Source: PWND01 sp964614525 (GTDB taxonomy: Bacteria > Bacteroidota > Bacteroidia > Bacteroidales > UBA7960). Taken from it: DNA of 64,000 bases. The translations under genes and the position numbers were made by a program. The notes under the pieces are model-generated. The model did no database searches. It was not told the origin of the DNA and saw only the letters and a list, made by a program, of their open reading frames with translations. Location of the stretch: NCBI GenBank assembly GCA_964614525.1, contig CAZTPA010000002.1, forward strand, positions 47,552-111,551, in the 5' to 3' direction. This document shows, in pieces, positions 6,991 through 16,762 of this stretch (position 1 is its first letter; every line of letters begins with the position of its first letter).

Positions 6991-9762
6991 TTAATAATTA
7001 TCAAGGTGATGAGACCTTCTACTTAACTTCAAATCCTGTAGTACAGCGGCTTTCACTCTAATTGTAAAATTATAGCTTTGTCTGTAACCAAAAGGTATCC
7101 AATTAAACGTCATTTCCCAACAATGTAAATCTCTGTAAATATCAATTGATGTATATGTAATTTCTTTCATATCAAAATCATAACCGGATCTAAACCCTAT
7201 TCTCCAATTTGGAGTTAACTTAATATCTCCTGAAAATGAGAGACTCTGTATATACTCTCTCTCATTAACTCCTGTGTGGAGCGGATTTTGAGAATTATAA
7301 TCAAAAGAATATGAAAACTTCAATGACCAAGGCACAGAATAATCAATAATCCTTTGTCCAGTTATATCATCATAAACAACAACACTATTATTATCTTCTT
7401 GTTGTGGATCTTGCAGATTATTATCAGTGTCCTGACTTTCCCTGCCATTTGAATCAGTGCCGTCATCTCCATTTCCACCAAAAGTATTTGAATCTAATGT
7501 GTAATCAAAACTTAATCTCCACCTGGTATTACTAAGATGCAATAATTTTTTGTTTGTTTCCCACAGAAACTGATTAATCTTTTGACCATCTTCATTAACT
7601 GCATATGGTGTCCAGGTTCCGGCATAAGAAATATCAAAATCACCAAACAGTCTTGTGCGCCCTGACATTCTTAAGTCTGAAAGATTAAGTGAATCTTTGG
7701 CAAAATCATATGAAGAGCTGATAGTAAAGTTATCTATTAGTGCAATTTTTCTTTCACCTGCTATAGTATCTTTTCTGCTTCTGACTTTTATTTCCAAATT
7801 ATTAGAAATAGAAAAATTAAGTGCACCTGATCTACCTGCAGGAGGAGAGCCATAAATTCCTTCTTCAAAAATAGAATACTGCCTGGGGTCTTCGTATCTG
7901 GGGTCTTCGTAATAGCGGTAATAATCCCAAAATGGATCTGCAAAATCCGGCCTATAAGTAAAAGACAAATTTGGAGACATAACATGCCTGACAGCTCTTA
8001 ATGCTCCTTTCCCAAAATTAACTAAACCATAAATACGAGTATTCACAGAGGTACTATAACTAAAATCTCGGGCTGCTCTAAAACCACTCACCCTATCCTC
8101 CTGAACATTTCCATATATTGTATCTCCATCAACCACGGTAAAATCTTCAAGATTATCATAATCCCAATACCTTTCTAAGGTATTAAAATACCATCTTTCT
8201 TTGTAATCAAAAGAATTACTAAAGTTAAAATGCTTTAATATCTTCATTGTATGGCTTATGGGAATTCTGTGATCTATTCCATTGCGAAAATCCGAAAGAG
8301 TTTCTTCTCTAAAAAGAAGTGAATCAAGTGTACTAAGTTGGTTTTTAGCATTAAGGTTATAATTCATGGTTATATTTTCGTACCATTTATACTCTCCTGA
8401 TACTTGCTTTCTTCTCAAAGGATAAAACCGGTTAACACTAAAAGCTATCTCAGGCAAACTTAAATCTACCGTTTTACTAATAGTGTTTTGAGAATGTCTG
8501 AAATTTGCTGAAAAATTATATTTCCCTGCCCAATTGGCGGAATATGAAATATTTGAAGACAAAGTATTTGATAAATAGTCCTGATCTGAAGAAGGGCTGA
8601 ATCTGGACATTTGGCTGGTTCCGGCATTCACATTTGCTCTAAAAACGCTATTAGGACGGGCTTTGGGATCTTGTCCATGATTCCAGGATACTCTAAAGTC
8701 CTCACTTTTCTCGTAGCCCGGAAGGTTTTTTTCTCCTAAAACTGTATTTGCATATCTTACATTAAAGGAACCATTATATTTGTATCTGACATTATATCTG
8801 CTGCCAATATCAATACCCCAACTTCCCCTGGAATATATGCTGCCCTTGATGGCCAAATCCATATACTCATTTAATCCCCAATAAAACCCTCCATTTTCAA
8901 GAAAAAAGCCTCTATTCCTTGCTTCTCCATATGATGGAAGAATAATTCCGGATGACTGGCCTTTTTTATTGGGAAAAAAGCCAAAAGGAACAATTAATGG
9001 CGTTGGCACATCACTTATTTCCAGATAAGCAACACTGGTAACTATTTTATCTTTAGGAATAACCTTTGCTTTTCTAAATCCCACGTGAAAATGGGGTTCC
9101 GGCTTATCGCAGGTAGTAAATTTGCCTTCAGCAATAAAAACCGTTTTATCCGGCATCATTTTTACAATCTCACCATGCAAATATCCTTCAGCTTCCTCAG
9201 TAATTACATTTATTACCCGTCCTTTTTTGGATTTAAAGTTATAAGTAATCCTTTCAGATTGAAAAGCCTGTCCTGCTTCTGTAAAAATCGGGTTTCCCCT
9301 GACAACATCAGTAGAGTCAGGCAAACCTTTTGCAAACAGCTCATTATTAGTGAAATCAATTTCGATATAATCCGCTGTCAAATGTATGTCCTGATATTTC
9401 AAATCAGCCTGGCCGTACAAGAACACTTTTTTAAGCTTAAAATCAAAATCTATAGAATCAACACAACTGTAAATTACTTTATCTTCAAGAACAACTGCGG
9501 AACCTTCGATTCTTTCATCTTCAGCAACATCTTCTGTCTCATTATCATCAGTAATTGAATCTGTTTTTTCTGTATTTTCTGTATTTTTTGGAGTATCAGC
9601 AGCCTGAATAGTGTCATTATCAACAAAAGTTGTTAACAATGAGCTAAAAATTAATCCGTTGCTTATATCCTTTTTCTCAGAGGCATCCAATGCAAATGGT
9701 GTGTTCAGGATAAAAACAAGAAAAAAAACTCTAAAAAACTTATCAACCAGTCTTGTAAGCAA
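6991..9762 (-). CDS. lptD: LptD-like LPS-assembly outer membrane protein
   Basis: LptD receives lipopolysaccharide from the periplasmic Lpt bridge and inserts it into the outer leaflet. This 923-residue protein has a signal sequence (FFRVFFLVFILNTPFALDAS), an acidic linker, an OstA/LptA-like jellyroll domain at about 85-235 (LEDKVIYSC, VFLYGQADLKYQDIHLTADY), then a long beta-barrel rich in alternating aromatic strands ending in YNFTIRVKA. The Bacteroidota form is longer in its N-terminus than in Proteobacteria. A TTG at 9762 is used as start; no ATG is placed correctly. It is divergent from a murein amidase gene with overlapping promoters. A second Lpt component, LptF/G, lies at 43.5 kb. Confidence 0.88.
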   Translation of the reverse strand: MLTRLVDKFFRVFFLVFILNTPFALDASEKKDISNGLIFSSLLTTFVDNDTIQAADTPKNTENTEKTDSITDDNETEDVAEDERIEGSAVVLEDKVIYSCVDSIDFDFKLKKVFLYGQADLKYQDIHLTADYIEIDFTNNELFAKGLPDSTDVVRGNPIFTEAGQAFQSERITYNFKSKKGRVINVITEEAEGYLHGEIVKMMPDKTVFIAEGKFTTCDKPEPHFHVGFRKAKVIPKDKIVTSVAYLEISDVPTPLIVPFGFFPNKKGQSSGIILPSYGEARNRGFFLENGGFYWGLNEYMDLAIKGSIYSRGSWGIDIGSRYNVRYKYNGSFNVRYANTVLGEKNLPGYEKSEDFRVSWNHGQDPKARPNSVFRANVNAGTSQMSRFSPSSDQDYLSNTLSSNISYSANWAGKYNFSANFRHSQNTISKTVDLSLPEIAFSVNRFYPLRRKQVSGEYKWYENITMNYNLNAKNQLSTLDSLLFREETLSDFRNGIDHRIPISHTMKILKHFNFSNSFDYKERWYFNTLERYWDYDNLEDFTVVDGDTIYGNVQEDRVSGFRAARDFSYSTSVNTRIYGLVNFGKGALRAVRHVMSPNLSFTYRPDFADPFWDYYRYYEDPRYEDPRQYSIFEEGIYGSPPAGRSGALNFSISNNLEIKVRSRKDTIAGERKIALIDNFTISSSYDFAKDSLNLSDLRMSGRTRLFGDFDISYAGTWTPYAVNEDGQKINQFLWETNKKLLHLSNTRWRLSFDYTLDSNTFGGNGDDGTDSNGRESQDTDNNLQDPQQEDNNSVVVYDDITGQRIIDYSVPWSLKFSYSFDYNSQNPLHTGVNEREYIQSLSFSGDIKLTPNWRIGFRSGYDFDMKEITYTSIDIYRDLHCWEMTFNWIPFGYRQSYNFTIRVKAAVLQDLKLSRRSHHLDNY

Positions 9763-9775
9763 ATTTTTTAAATGT

Positions 9776-9783
9776 TATTTTTG
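9776..9783 (+). promoter_or_regulatory. candidate amidase -7 promoter element
   Basis: TATTTTTG matches TAnnTTTG exactly, with a TTG 20 bp upstream (9753-9755) as a possible -33 element. Transcription would start near 9788, giving a leader of about 70 nt before the GTG at 9861. Confidence 0.45.
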
Positions 9784-9841
9784 TACAACAAAATAATAAT
9801 GCTGCAATTATCGTATATAATTTATGGCCAGCAAAACTAAA

Positions 9842-9849
9842 CAAAAATA
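9842..9849 (-). promoter_or_regulatory. candidate lptD -7 promoter element
   Basis: On the minus strand this reads TATTTTTG, an exact TAnnTTTG match. It predicts a start near 9837 and a leader of about 75 nt before the lptD TTG. It faces the amidase promoter, so the two leaders would be complementary over roughly 50 bp. Confidence 0.45.
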
Positions 9850-9860
9850 GCCAATATTTA

Positions 9861-11081
9861 GTGAAACGACATTTTATACTTTTTGTTATTTCGATTTTTA
9901 TTTCACAGGTAATTTGCTTTTCGCCGGCATATGCTGATAAGCGAGGAAAAGTTACTACTGTTGTTATTGATGCAGGACACGGAGGCCGTGACCCGGGTGC
10001 TCTTGGAAGTAAATCTAAAGAAAAAGATATTGCACTTGCAATTGCATTAAAAGTTGGTAATTTCATAAATGAAAACTTGCCTGATGTCACTGTTATTTAC
10101 ACAAGAGATACAGATGTTTTTTTGCCTCTAAATGAAAGAGCTGAAATAGCAAATAAAAATCACGCTGATCTTTTTATATCAATACATTGCAATGCCAGTC
10201 CATCTTCAAGGGCTATAGGTTCTGAAACATTTATTATGGGTTTGCATAAAACTGCGGCTAACCTGGAAGTAGCAAAAAAAGAGAATGCTGCCATTCTTTA
10301 TGAGGATGATTACAAAGAAACCTATGATGGATATGACCCAAACTCTTCTGAATCACATATTATTTTTTCACTATACCAAAATGCTCATCTAAATCAAAGT
10401 ATTGAATTTGCTTCTAAAGTGCAATATCAATTCAGAGAAAGAGTTAGGCGAATTGACAGAGGCGTAAAGCAAGCTCCCTTTCTTGTGCTTTGGAGAGTTA
10501 CTATGCCTGCTATTTTAGTTGAAGTAGGATTTTTGGATAATAAAAAAGAAGAGGAATTTTTAATTAGTAAATCCGGGCAGGATTATATTGCTTCAGCTAT
10601 CTTTAGAGCATTTCGAGATTATAAAGTACAGCAGGATGAAATGGTTACTGACAGAATCATAGGAGATACTATAAGTAAACATATCTTCGCAGATGATGAA
10701 GATATTGATAGTTCTGATATAAATACGAATGAAAATGATAATATTGAAATAGTTGATACAGAAACAGAAAATGAAGACAAGAACTCTGTTGCTAAAACAA
10801 GTGATACCGATCAGATATTTTTTAGTGTACAATTTGCTGCTGCAACTGAAAAAAAAGATTTAAATTCACCTGAGTTTGAAAATCTGCAAGACATTAATTA
10901 TTATTTTCATGATGGTTTATACAAATATACTGTAGGCAAAGAAAAAGACCTACAAAATGCAGTACTAATACAAGGACAAATGCAAGAAGCCGGATATACA
11001 GATGCTTTTGTAGTGGCTTTTTATAATAATGAAAGAATTTCTGCAGCTGAAGCTCTAAAACTTTTACAAGCAAAAAATTAA
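9861..11081 (+). CDS. N-acetylmuramoyl-L-alanine amidase (Amidase_3) with SPOR-like tail
   Basis: Cleaves the bond between MurNAc and the peptide stem of murein, probably during cell separation. The 406 residues comprise a signal peptide (about 1-26), the zinc amidase domain at about 33-235 (VVIDAGHGGRDPG with His40, LFISIHCNA, ILVEVGFLDN), an acidic linker, and a C-terminal region at about 310-400 (FFSVQFAAA, YKYTVGKEKDLQNAV) resembling a SPOR domain that binds denuded glycan at the septum. The start is a GTG at 9861, preceding MKRHFILFVISIF. It is followed 21 bp later by an MCE gene on the same strand. Confidence 0.92.
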   Translation: MKRHFILFVISIFISQVICFSPAYADKRGKVTTVVIDAGHGGRDPGALGSKSKEKDIALAIALKVGNFINENLPDVTVIYTRDTDVFLPLNERAEIANKNHADLFISIHCNASPSSRAIGSETFIMGLHKTAANLEVAKKENAAILYEDDYKETYDGYDPNSSESHIIFSLYQNAHLNQSIEFASKVQYQFRERVRRIDRGVKQAPFLVLWRVTMPAILVEVGFLDNKKEEEFLISKSGQDYIASAIFRAFRDYKVQQDEMVTDRIIGDTISKHIFADDEDIDSSDINTNENDNIEIVDTETENEDKNSVAKTSDTDQIFFSVQFAAATEKKDLNSPEFENLQDINYYFHDGLYKYTVGKEKDLQNAVLIQGQMQEAGYTDAFVVAFYNNERISAAEALKLLQAKN

Positions 11082-11102
11082 TAATTTTTTAAAAAAAATA
11101 AA

Positions 11103-12056
11103 TTGAAAATACGTCGAGAAGTTAAAATCGGAATTGTAATGACAGGCACTATACTCCTATTTATTTGGGGCCTTAATTACTTGAAAGGTACGGATCTTTT
11201 TACCCGCCAAATTAAGTTCTACGCAGTTTACAATAAAGTAAGCGGACTAATAGAATCGAATCCTGTTACAATCAGCGGGGTAAAAATCGGACAAACAAAC
11301 AGCATTCATTTCCATCCAAGTGGAAGTGGTAATGTTGTTGTTGAATGTATAATCGGCACTTCTGTTAAAATCCCGGAAAATTCTGTGGCAAGACTTTATA
11401 GCTCGGATTTGCTTGGCACAAAAGAAATTGAGATTATATTAGGAGATGCCGAATCATATATTTCAGATGGAGATACACTAAGCACTCATATTCAAGCGTC
11501 AATACAGGATGAAGTAAGTCAACAAATGTTGCCTTTTAAAAAACAGGCAGAGAACCTTTTAGCACAGGTTGATTCTGTTCTTGCTGTTATTCAATATGTT
11601 TTTAATGAGAAGACCAGAGATAACATTGCTGAAAGTATGGAAAACATAAAGCTTTCAATAAGTAATTTTGAAAGAACAACCTATACTCTTGATACAACCT
11701 TTTATTCACAGGCAAAAAGAATTGCTACAATTATTTCTAATGCCGAATCCATTACTGACAATCTTGAAAAAAACAATGAAGCTATTACTAAAATTATAAC
11801 AAATTTTGAATCAGTAAGTGATAGTCTTGCTGCCGCAGAAATAAAACAAACTATTAATAATGCCAATAATTCTCTTAAAAATCTGGATATAGTTCTTGAA
11901 AAAATCAATACAGGTGAAGGATCATTGGGTATGTTAATTCATGATGACAAGCTTTATAAAAACCTGGAAGGTACATCAGAACAATTGGACAGCCTGATAG
12001 AAGACATTAAAAACGATCCAAAAAAGTATTTTAATATTTCTGTTTTTGGAAGATAA
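11103..12056 (+). CDS. MCE/MlaD family protein
   Basis: A 317-residue protein with one N-terminal membrane helix (IVMTGTILLFIWGLNYLKG) and the MCE domain at about 40-125 (YNKVSGLIESNPVTISGVKIG). The rest is a long helical region rich in Asn, Ser and Thr that probably forms a channel-like coiled structure. MCE proteins ferry phospholipids between membranes as substrate-binding partners of the MlaE/MlaF ABC transporter; those partners are not in this window. The start is a TTG at 11103. The 3' end overlaps the reading frame of the next gene, so the amidase, MCE and PBP4 genes look like one operon. Confidence 0.92.
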   Translation: MKIRREVKIGIVMTGTILLFIWGLNYLKGTDLFTRQIKFYAVYNKVSGLIESNPVTISGVKIGQTNSIHFHPSGSGNVVVECIIGTSVKIPENSVARLYSSDLLGTKEIEIILGDAESYISDGDTLSTHIQASIQDEVSQQMLPFKKQAENLLAQVDSVLAVIQYVFNEKTRDNIAESMENIKLSISNFERTTYTLDTTFYSQAKRIATIISNAESITDNLEKNNEAITKIITNFESVSDSLAAAEIKQTINNANNSLKNLDIVLEKINTGEGSLGMLIHDDKLYKNLEGTSEQLDSLIEDIKNDPKKYFNISVFGR

Positions 12057-12057
12057 C

Positions 12058-13557
12058 ATGTGTAAGAAAAGAATTAAGTCGTTTTTCCTATATTCAACTT
12101 TATTATTATTGTTTTCTTCGTGGAATAATGACAATACTTTAAAATTGTCAACATTTGACAGTGCTGTTGAAAATTTCGCCAAAGATGAAACTCTTAAATC
12201 TGCATCATGGGGTTTATCTGTGTTTTCAGTAGATTCACAAACCGAAATTTACTCAAAAAACAGCAATCTTACACTTATACCCGCATCTACTTTAAAAGCC
12301 GTAACAACATCAACTGCATTAATTTTGTTAGAATCTGATTACAAGTATGAAACAAGGCTAATGCATGAAGGGGATATTGATATAAATGGAACATTAAACG
12401 GCAATCTTCACATTATTGGTGCCGGAGACCCAAGTCTTGGCTCAAACAAAATGAATGACAGCTTGAAATTAGAAAATGTATTTGAACATTTTTTAATTTC
12501 TATCCACGCATCAGGAATAAGAAAAATAAATGGTTCTATAATAGCAGACACCAGAATTTTTGATTCACAAATTATTCCTCCAAAGTGGTTGTGGGAAGAC
12601 TTAGGTAATTATTTTGGTGCCGGAACAAGTGGATTATCTGCAAATGAAAATGAATATTCCATTTTTTTCAAAGCGGCTGATTATGAAGGTGAGCCTGCAA
12701 CTGTCTTACACACCAAACCTGAAATTCCCGGGATGGTTTTGCATAACTATGCAACAACAGCTGAAGCAGGCAGTGGTGATAATATTTACATCTATGGAGT
12801 GCCATATTCTAACGAAAGATGGCTTAGAGGAACAATTCCGCTTGGAGTTGACAAGTTTGAAGTAAGAGGTTCTATGCCGGATCCTGCTCTATATTTTGTA
12901 AATGCTTTTTATGATTTTCTTAAAAATAATAACATTGAGATTTCTGGTATACCAAAAGTAATTCATCAACATCCCCACAAAACAAACATCATCAATATTA
13001 AATTAAAACATGTCGCCTCTTGGTATTCTCCCCAATTAAAAGAAATTGCACACAGGACGAACCTGCATAGTGTTAATTCTTATGCTGAAAGCTTGATAAA
13101 AACAATAGCATCTGTTTATACCGGTGAAGGAACAACAGAAAATGGCATAGAAAAAATGATGAATTTCTGGCAATCAAAAGGAGTTAATATTATTGGTGTG
13201 AATCTTTATGATGGTAGCGGGCTATCGCCTAACAACAGAATAACAACCAATGCCCTGGCACATATGATGGCACTTAGTAAACAGGAATCAATTTTTGAAG
13301 ATTTTAAAAACGGGCTGCCTTTGGCAGGACAAACAGGTGCATTAAAATCAGGATTTAAAAATACAGCCTCAGAAAACATCCTTTCTGCAAAAAGCGGGTA
13401 TTTAAATAATGTTCTCGCTTTCACCGGTTTTACAATTACAAAAAGAAACACCCTAGTTTCTTTCGCTATTATCGTTAATAACTATGAAGGATCATCTTCT
13501 GCTATGAGAAAGAAAATTTTTCGTCTAATGAACTCTATTACCCTTTCAGATTTATAA
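12058..13557 (+). CDS. dacB: D-alanyl-D-alanine carboxypeptidase/endopeptidase (PBP4 type, family S13)
   Basis: A periplasmic serine peptidase that trims or cuts murein crosslinks. A signal peptide follows the start (RIKSFFLYSTLLLLFSS). The motifs are SxxK as ASTLK near residue 79, SxN as SVN in HSVNSYAES, and KSG in LSAKSGYLNN instead of the usual KTG. The large inserted domain of family S13 lies between the first two. The open frame could begin at a TTG at 12046, inside the MCE gene, but the ATG at 12058 just after the MCE stop gives the normal signal peptide. Size (499 residues) is right for the family. Confidence 0.92.
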   Translation: MCKKRIKSFFLYSTLLLLFSSWNNDNTLKLSTFDSAVENFAKDETLKSASWGLSVFSVDSQTEIYSKNSNLTLIPASTLKAVTTSTALILLESDYKYETRLMHEGDIDINGTLNGNLHIIGAGDPSLGSNKMNDSLKLENVFEHFLISIHASGIRKINGSIIADTRIFDSQIIPPKWLWEDLGNYFGAGTSGLSANENEYSIFFKAADYEGEPATVLHTKPEIPGMVLHNYATTAEAGSGDNIYIYGVPYSNERWLRGTIPLGVDKFEVRGSMPDPALYFVNAFYDFLKNNNIEISGIPKVIHQHPHKTNIINIKLKHVASWYSPQLKEIAHRTNLHSVNSYAESLIKTIASVYTGEGTTENGIEKMMNFWQSKGVNIIGVNLYDGSGLSPNNRITTNALAHMMALSKQESIFEDFKNGLPLAGQTGALKSGFKNTASENILSAKSGYLNNVLAFTGFTITKRNTLVSFAIIVNNYEGSSSAMRKKIFRLMNSITLSDL

Positions 13558-13709
13558 TATTTCTTGCAATCTAATTTCTTTATAATTTATAAAGTGATTT
13601 ACTACTTTTCAAATCAAAAATAATTCTAAAATAACTGCAGAATTAAATAAAAATTATAATTTAGCACACAAGCAAATCATATATAAATAATATAAAAACA
13701 ACTAATATT

Positions 13710-14729
13710 ATGCAAAATGTAGACTGGAGCAAGCTCCCCTTCGGATATTTCAAAACAGATTATAATGTGCGTTGCTATTTTCGTAATGAATCATGGGGAA
13801 AGGTAGAAATTTCCTCATCAGAACAAATTAATATTCACATGGCTGCTACTTGTCTTCATTATGGGCAGGAAGCTTTTGAAGGCATGAAAGCCTATCGTGG
13901 AAAAGATAATAAGATAAGGCTTTTCAGATGGAGAGAAAATGCCAAAAGGATGCAGAGATCTGCTGAAGGTATTTTGATGGCAAAAGTTCCTGAAGAATTG
14001 TTTTATGAAATGGTTGTAAAAGCTGTAAAGCTTAATGAAAAATATGTTCCACCTTATGGACATGGTGCTGCTCTTTATATAAGGCCGCTACTTATTGGTA
14101 CAGGCATTCAGGTTGGAGTAAAACCCGCTGATGAGTATTTATTTATGGTGTTTGTTGGCCCTGTTGGACCATACTTTAAAGAAGGTTTCAATCCTGTTTC
14201 ATTGCAAATTGTCAGAGATTTTGACAGAGCAGCTCCACTTGGAACCGGTAATATAAAAGTTGGTGGTAATTACGCCGGAAGTCTTTATGCCGGAGAGAGA
14301 GCAAAAAAAGAAGGCTTCGCTTCAGTTTTGTTTCTGGAAGCTAAAGAAAAGAAATATATTGATGAAGCCGGTCCTGCTAATTTCTTTGCTATAAAAGAAG
14401 ATAAATATATCACACCAAAAAGTGATTCTATACTGCCTTCAATTACGAATATGAGTCTTATGCAACTTGCTGAAGATTTAGGGATGAAAGTTGAAAGAAG
14501 AAAAGTAGGTGTTGATGAATTATCCGACTTTGATGAAGCAGGAGCATGTGGAACTGCTGCTATTATCTCACCTATAGGGAAGTTGGTTGACAGAGAATCG
14601 GGCAAAGTATATGAGTTCTCTAAAGATGGAAAAGCCGGCCCAATGTCAACTAAATTATTTAAGAAATTGCAAGCTATTCAATACGGAGAAGAAGAAGACA
14701 CACATAATTGGGTTACAATTCTTGAATAA
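13710..14729 (+). CDS. ilvE: branched-chain amino acid aminotransferase
   Basis: A PLP enzyme interconverting Leu, Ile and Val with their keto acids. It has 339 residues and belongs to the eukaryote-like BCAT subclass: the PLP lysine is Lys183 in GTGNIKVGGNYAGS, and YGQEAFEGMKAYR is the family substrate-site region. It stands alone, with 150 bp of AT-rich DNA upstream in which I see no exact promoter match, and it ends in a clear terminator. No other branched-chain genes are nearby. Confidence 0.95.
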   Translation: MQNVDWSKLPFGYFKTDYNVRCYFRNESWGKVEISSSEQINIHMAATCLHYGQEAFEGMKAYRGKDNKIRLFRWRENAKRMQRSAEGILMAKVPEELFYEMVVKAVKLNEKYVPPYGHGAALYIRPLLIGTGIQVGVKPADEYLFMVFVGPVGPYFKEGFNPVSLQIVRDFDRAAPLGTGNIKVGGNYAGSLYAGERAKKEGFASVLFLEAKEKKYIDEAGPANFFAIKEDKYITPKSDSILPSITNMSLMQLAEDLGMKVERRKVGVDELSDFDEAGACGTAAIISPIGKLVDRESGKVYEFSKDGKAGPMSTKLFKKLQAIQYGEEEDTHNWVTILE

Positions 14730-14757
14730 GAAGAATAAAAACAAGATTCTTAACATT

Positions 14758-14797
14758 AAAAAAGGTGCAATTGAAAATATCAGATTGCACCTTTTTT
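14758..14797. terminator. bidirectional rho-independent terminator
   Basis: The stem AAAAAAGGTGCAAT pairs with ATTGCACCTTTTTT around a 12-nt loop. With A-runs on one side and T-runs on the other, it can serve both ilvE (rightward) and the rseC gene (leftward), which converge here. Confidence 0.85.
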
Positions 14798-14816
14798 AAT
14801 TCTAAAAAAAATTTTC

Positions 14817-15242
14817 TTAATAAGATTTTATTCTGAAAGTGAATGTTTTCTTTAGCTTATCTTTAAAAGAATACAGCAAAATATAATATATCGCCATTAT
14901 ACCTATTGCCAGCAAGGCCGAAACAGCTTCATTATTGGTAAGTTCCAGTATTATTAATATACTTGCGACCAGTACAAACAATGGAAACATATAGCCCATT
15001 AAGAGAGCTTTATAGCCAAGGTTTTGTTCAAGGGTTACAATAACTTCATCTCCAATCTTATATTTATTGTTTTCTATTGAACTAACTTCTATAATTTTCT
15101 CACTATTATCAGCAATAGTACAATGGCCTTTCGATTTGCAAGATCCACAAGCAGAATGCTGAATAATTTTTACAATTAAGTTTTCATCATGAATTTGTTC
15201 AACAATGCCACGATGTTCTATATTTTTCAATTGTTTTCCCAT
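14817..15242 (-). CDS. rseC: RseC/MucC-type SoxR-reducing system protein
   Basis: A 141-residue membrane protein of the RseC family. The N-terminal cytoplasmic part holds the cysteine cluster SACGSCKSKGHC, and two membrane helices follow (about 72-90 and 97-118). RseC proteins work with Rnf electron-transfer complexes; no rnf gene is in the window. The open frame extends back to 15347, but a -7 promoter lies at 15285-15292, inside that extension. The ATG at 15242, giving MGKQLKNIEHRGIVEQI, is therefore the start. Confidence 0.85.
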   Translation of the reverse strand: MGKQLKNIEHRGIVEQIHDENLIVKIIQHSACGSCKSKGHCTIADNSEKIIEVSSIENNKYKIGDEVIVTLEQNLGYKALLMGYMFPLFVLVASILIILELTNNEAVSALLAIGIMAIYYILLYSFKDKLKKTFTFRIKSY

Positions 15243-15284
15243 ACAAAATTTAAAAACAAAAATTTCTATTAATTTTTGCGAAAA

Positions 15285-15292
15285 CAAAAGTA
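15285..15292 (-). promoter_or_regulatory. candidate rseC -7 promoter element
   Basis: TACTTTTG on the minus strand, an exact TAnnTTTG match, followed by GTTTTCGC. It predicts a leader of about 38 nt to the ATG at 15242 and rules out the longer reading frame. Confidence 0.5.
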
Positions 15293-15380
15293 CATTATTT
15301 TTATTTTTAAAGAAAAGGTATCTATTTCTTATATTTACAAAAAACACTAATTTTATTATTTTTTACAAGACGACAAACAC

Positions 15381-16745
15381 ATGAAAGTTCATTTTATAGC
15401 CATTGGCGGAAGTGCAATGCACAACCTTGCAATAGCCCTGCATCTAAAAGGATATACTATTAGTGGTTCTGATGATGAAATATTTGAGCCATCAAAAAGC
15501 AGACTAGAAAAATACGGGATATTACCAAAGAAGATTGGCTGGGATAAAAGAAATATTAATAAAGATATTGATGCTGTAATTCTTGGCATGCATGCAAAAG
15601 CAGATAATCCGGAATTACTTAGAGCAAAAGATTTGGGTTTAAAAATATTTTCTTATCCTGAATATTTGTATGAACTAAGCAAATCGAAAATACGTGTTGT
15701 TATAGGCGGAAGTCACGGAAAAACAACTATTACTGCAATGATTCTTCATGTTATGAAGCATCATAATATAAACACAGATTATATGGTGGGTGCTCAACTT
15801 GAAGGCTTTGACATCATGGTAAAACTAAGTGATGATGCACCATATATGATTCTTGAGGGCGATGAGTATTTGAGTTCGCCTATTGACAAACGGCCTAAAT
15901 TTCATCTTTATAAACCGAATATTGCATTAATAAGCGGTATTGCCTGGGACCATATAAATGTTTTTCCAACATTTGAAGATTATATGAAGCAATTTAAAAT
16001 ATTTATTGAAAAAATTGTACCGGGAGGCAAATTAATATACTGCGATGCGGATGAAAATGTAAAAAAACTGAGTGAAGATAACTCTAATAATAATATTGAA
16101 GCTATTCCTTATTCTTTACCGGAATATTTAATTGAGAATGAAAAAACAAAAATCATCTTTAAAGATAAAACCTATGATGTGTCAATTTTCGGGAAACATA
16201 ATCTTTTAAACTTAAATGGTGCCCGAAAAGTTTGCAATCAACTGGGTATTACTGATGCAATGTTTTTTGAGGCTATAAAAAGCTATAAAGGAGCAAGCAA
16301 AAGAATGGAGATTATTTACGAAAACAATTCAAATATTGTATTTAAGGATTTTGCTCATGCCCCTTCAAAGATTAAAGCTACAACAGAAGCTGCCAAAGAA
16401 CAATATCCCGAAAAAAAACTAATTGCTGTAATTGAGTTACATACATACAGCAGTTTAAATAAGGAGTTTTTGCAGCATTATAAAAACACACTTGAAAAGG
16501 CTGATAAAGCGTTTATATATTATAATCCGCATACTTTAAAAATTAAAAAGCTACCCGAGCTTGATATTGATTATATAAAAAGTGCATTTGACAAAGAAGG
16601 TAGTGAAGTATTTGTTGATTCAAAAGTTCTGTTTGATAAAATAAAATCTGCCGGCTTATCTGATACTTGCTTATTATTTATGAGTTCAGGTAATTTTGAC
16701 GGCATAGATTTGAATGAATTTACAAACTCAATTTTTTCAAAATAG
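15381..16745 (+). CDS. mpl: Mur ligase, UDP-MurNAc tripeptide ligase type
   Basis: Mpl reattaches the recycled tripeptide L-Ala-gamma-D-Glu-meso-DAP to UDP-MurNAc. The protein is 454 residues. It has the Mur N-terminal Rossmann motif in the form IAIGGSAMHNLA, the ATP loop GGSHGKTTITAMI at about 109-121, the ligase signature EGDEYLSS, and the C-terminal DFAHAPSKIKAT. The SAMHNLA form and EGDEY fit Mpl better than MurC. It is followed 17 bp later by ung. MurC itself cannot be excluded by eye, but MurC usually sits in a dcw cluster, which is absent here. Confidence 0.85.
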   Translation: MKVHFIAIGGSAMHNLAIALHLKGYTISGSDDEIFEPSKSRLEKYGILPKKIGWDKRNINKDIDAVILGMHAKADNPELLRAKDLGLKIFSYPEYLYELSKSKIRVVIGGSHGKTTITAMILHVMKHHNINTDYMVGAQLEGFDIMVKLSDDAPYMILEGDEYLSSPIDKRPKFHLYKPNIALISGIAWDHINVFPTFEDYMKQFKIFIEKIVPGGKLIYCDADENVKKLSEDNSNNNIEAIPYSLPEYLIENEKTKIIFKDKTYDVSIFGKHNLLNLNGARKVCNQLGITDAMFFEAIKSYKGASKRMEIIYENNSNIVFKDFAHAPSKIKATTEAAKEQYPEKKLIAVIELHTYSSLNKEFLQHYKNTLEKADKAFIYYNPHTLKIKKLPELDIDYIKSAFDKEGSEVFVDSKVLFDKIKSAGLSDTCLLFMSSGNFDGIDLNEFTNSIFSK

Positions 16746-16762
16746 CAAAAAAACTGATTATA

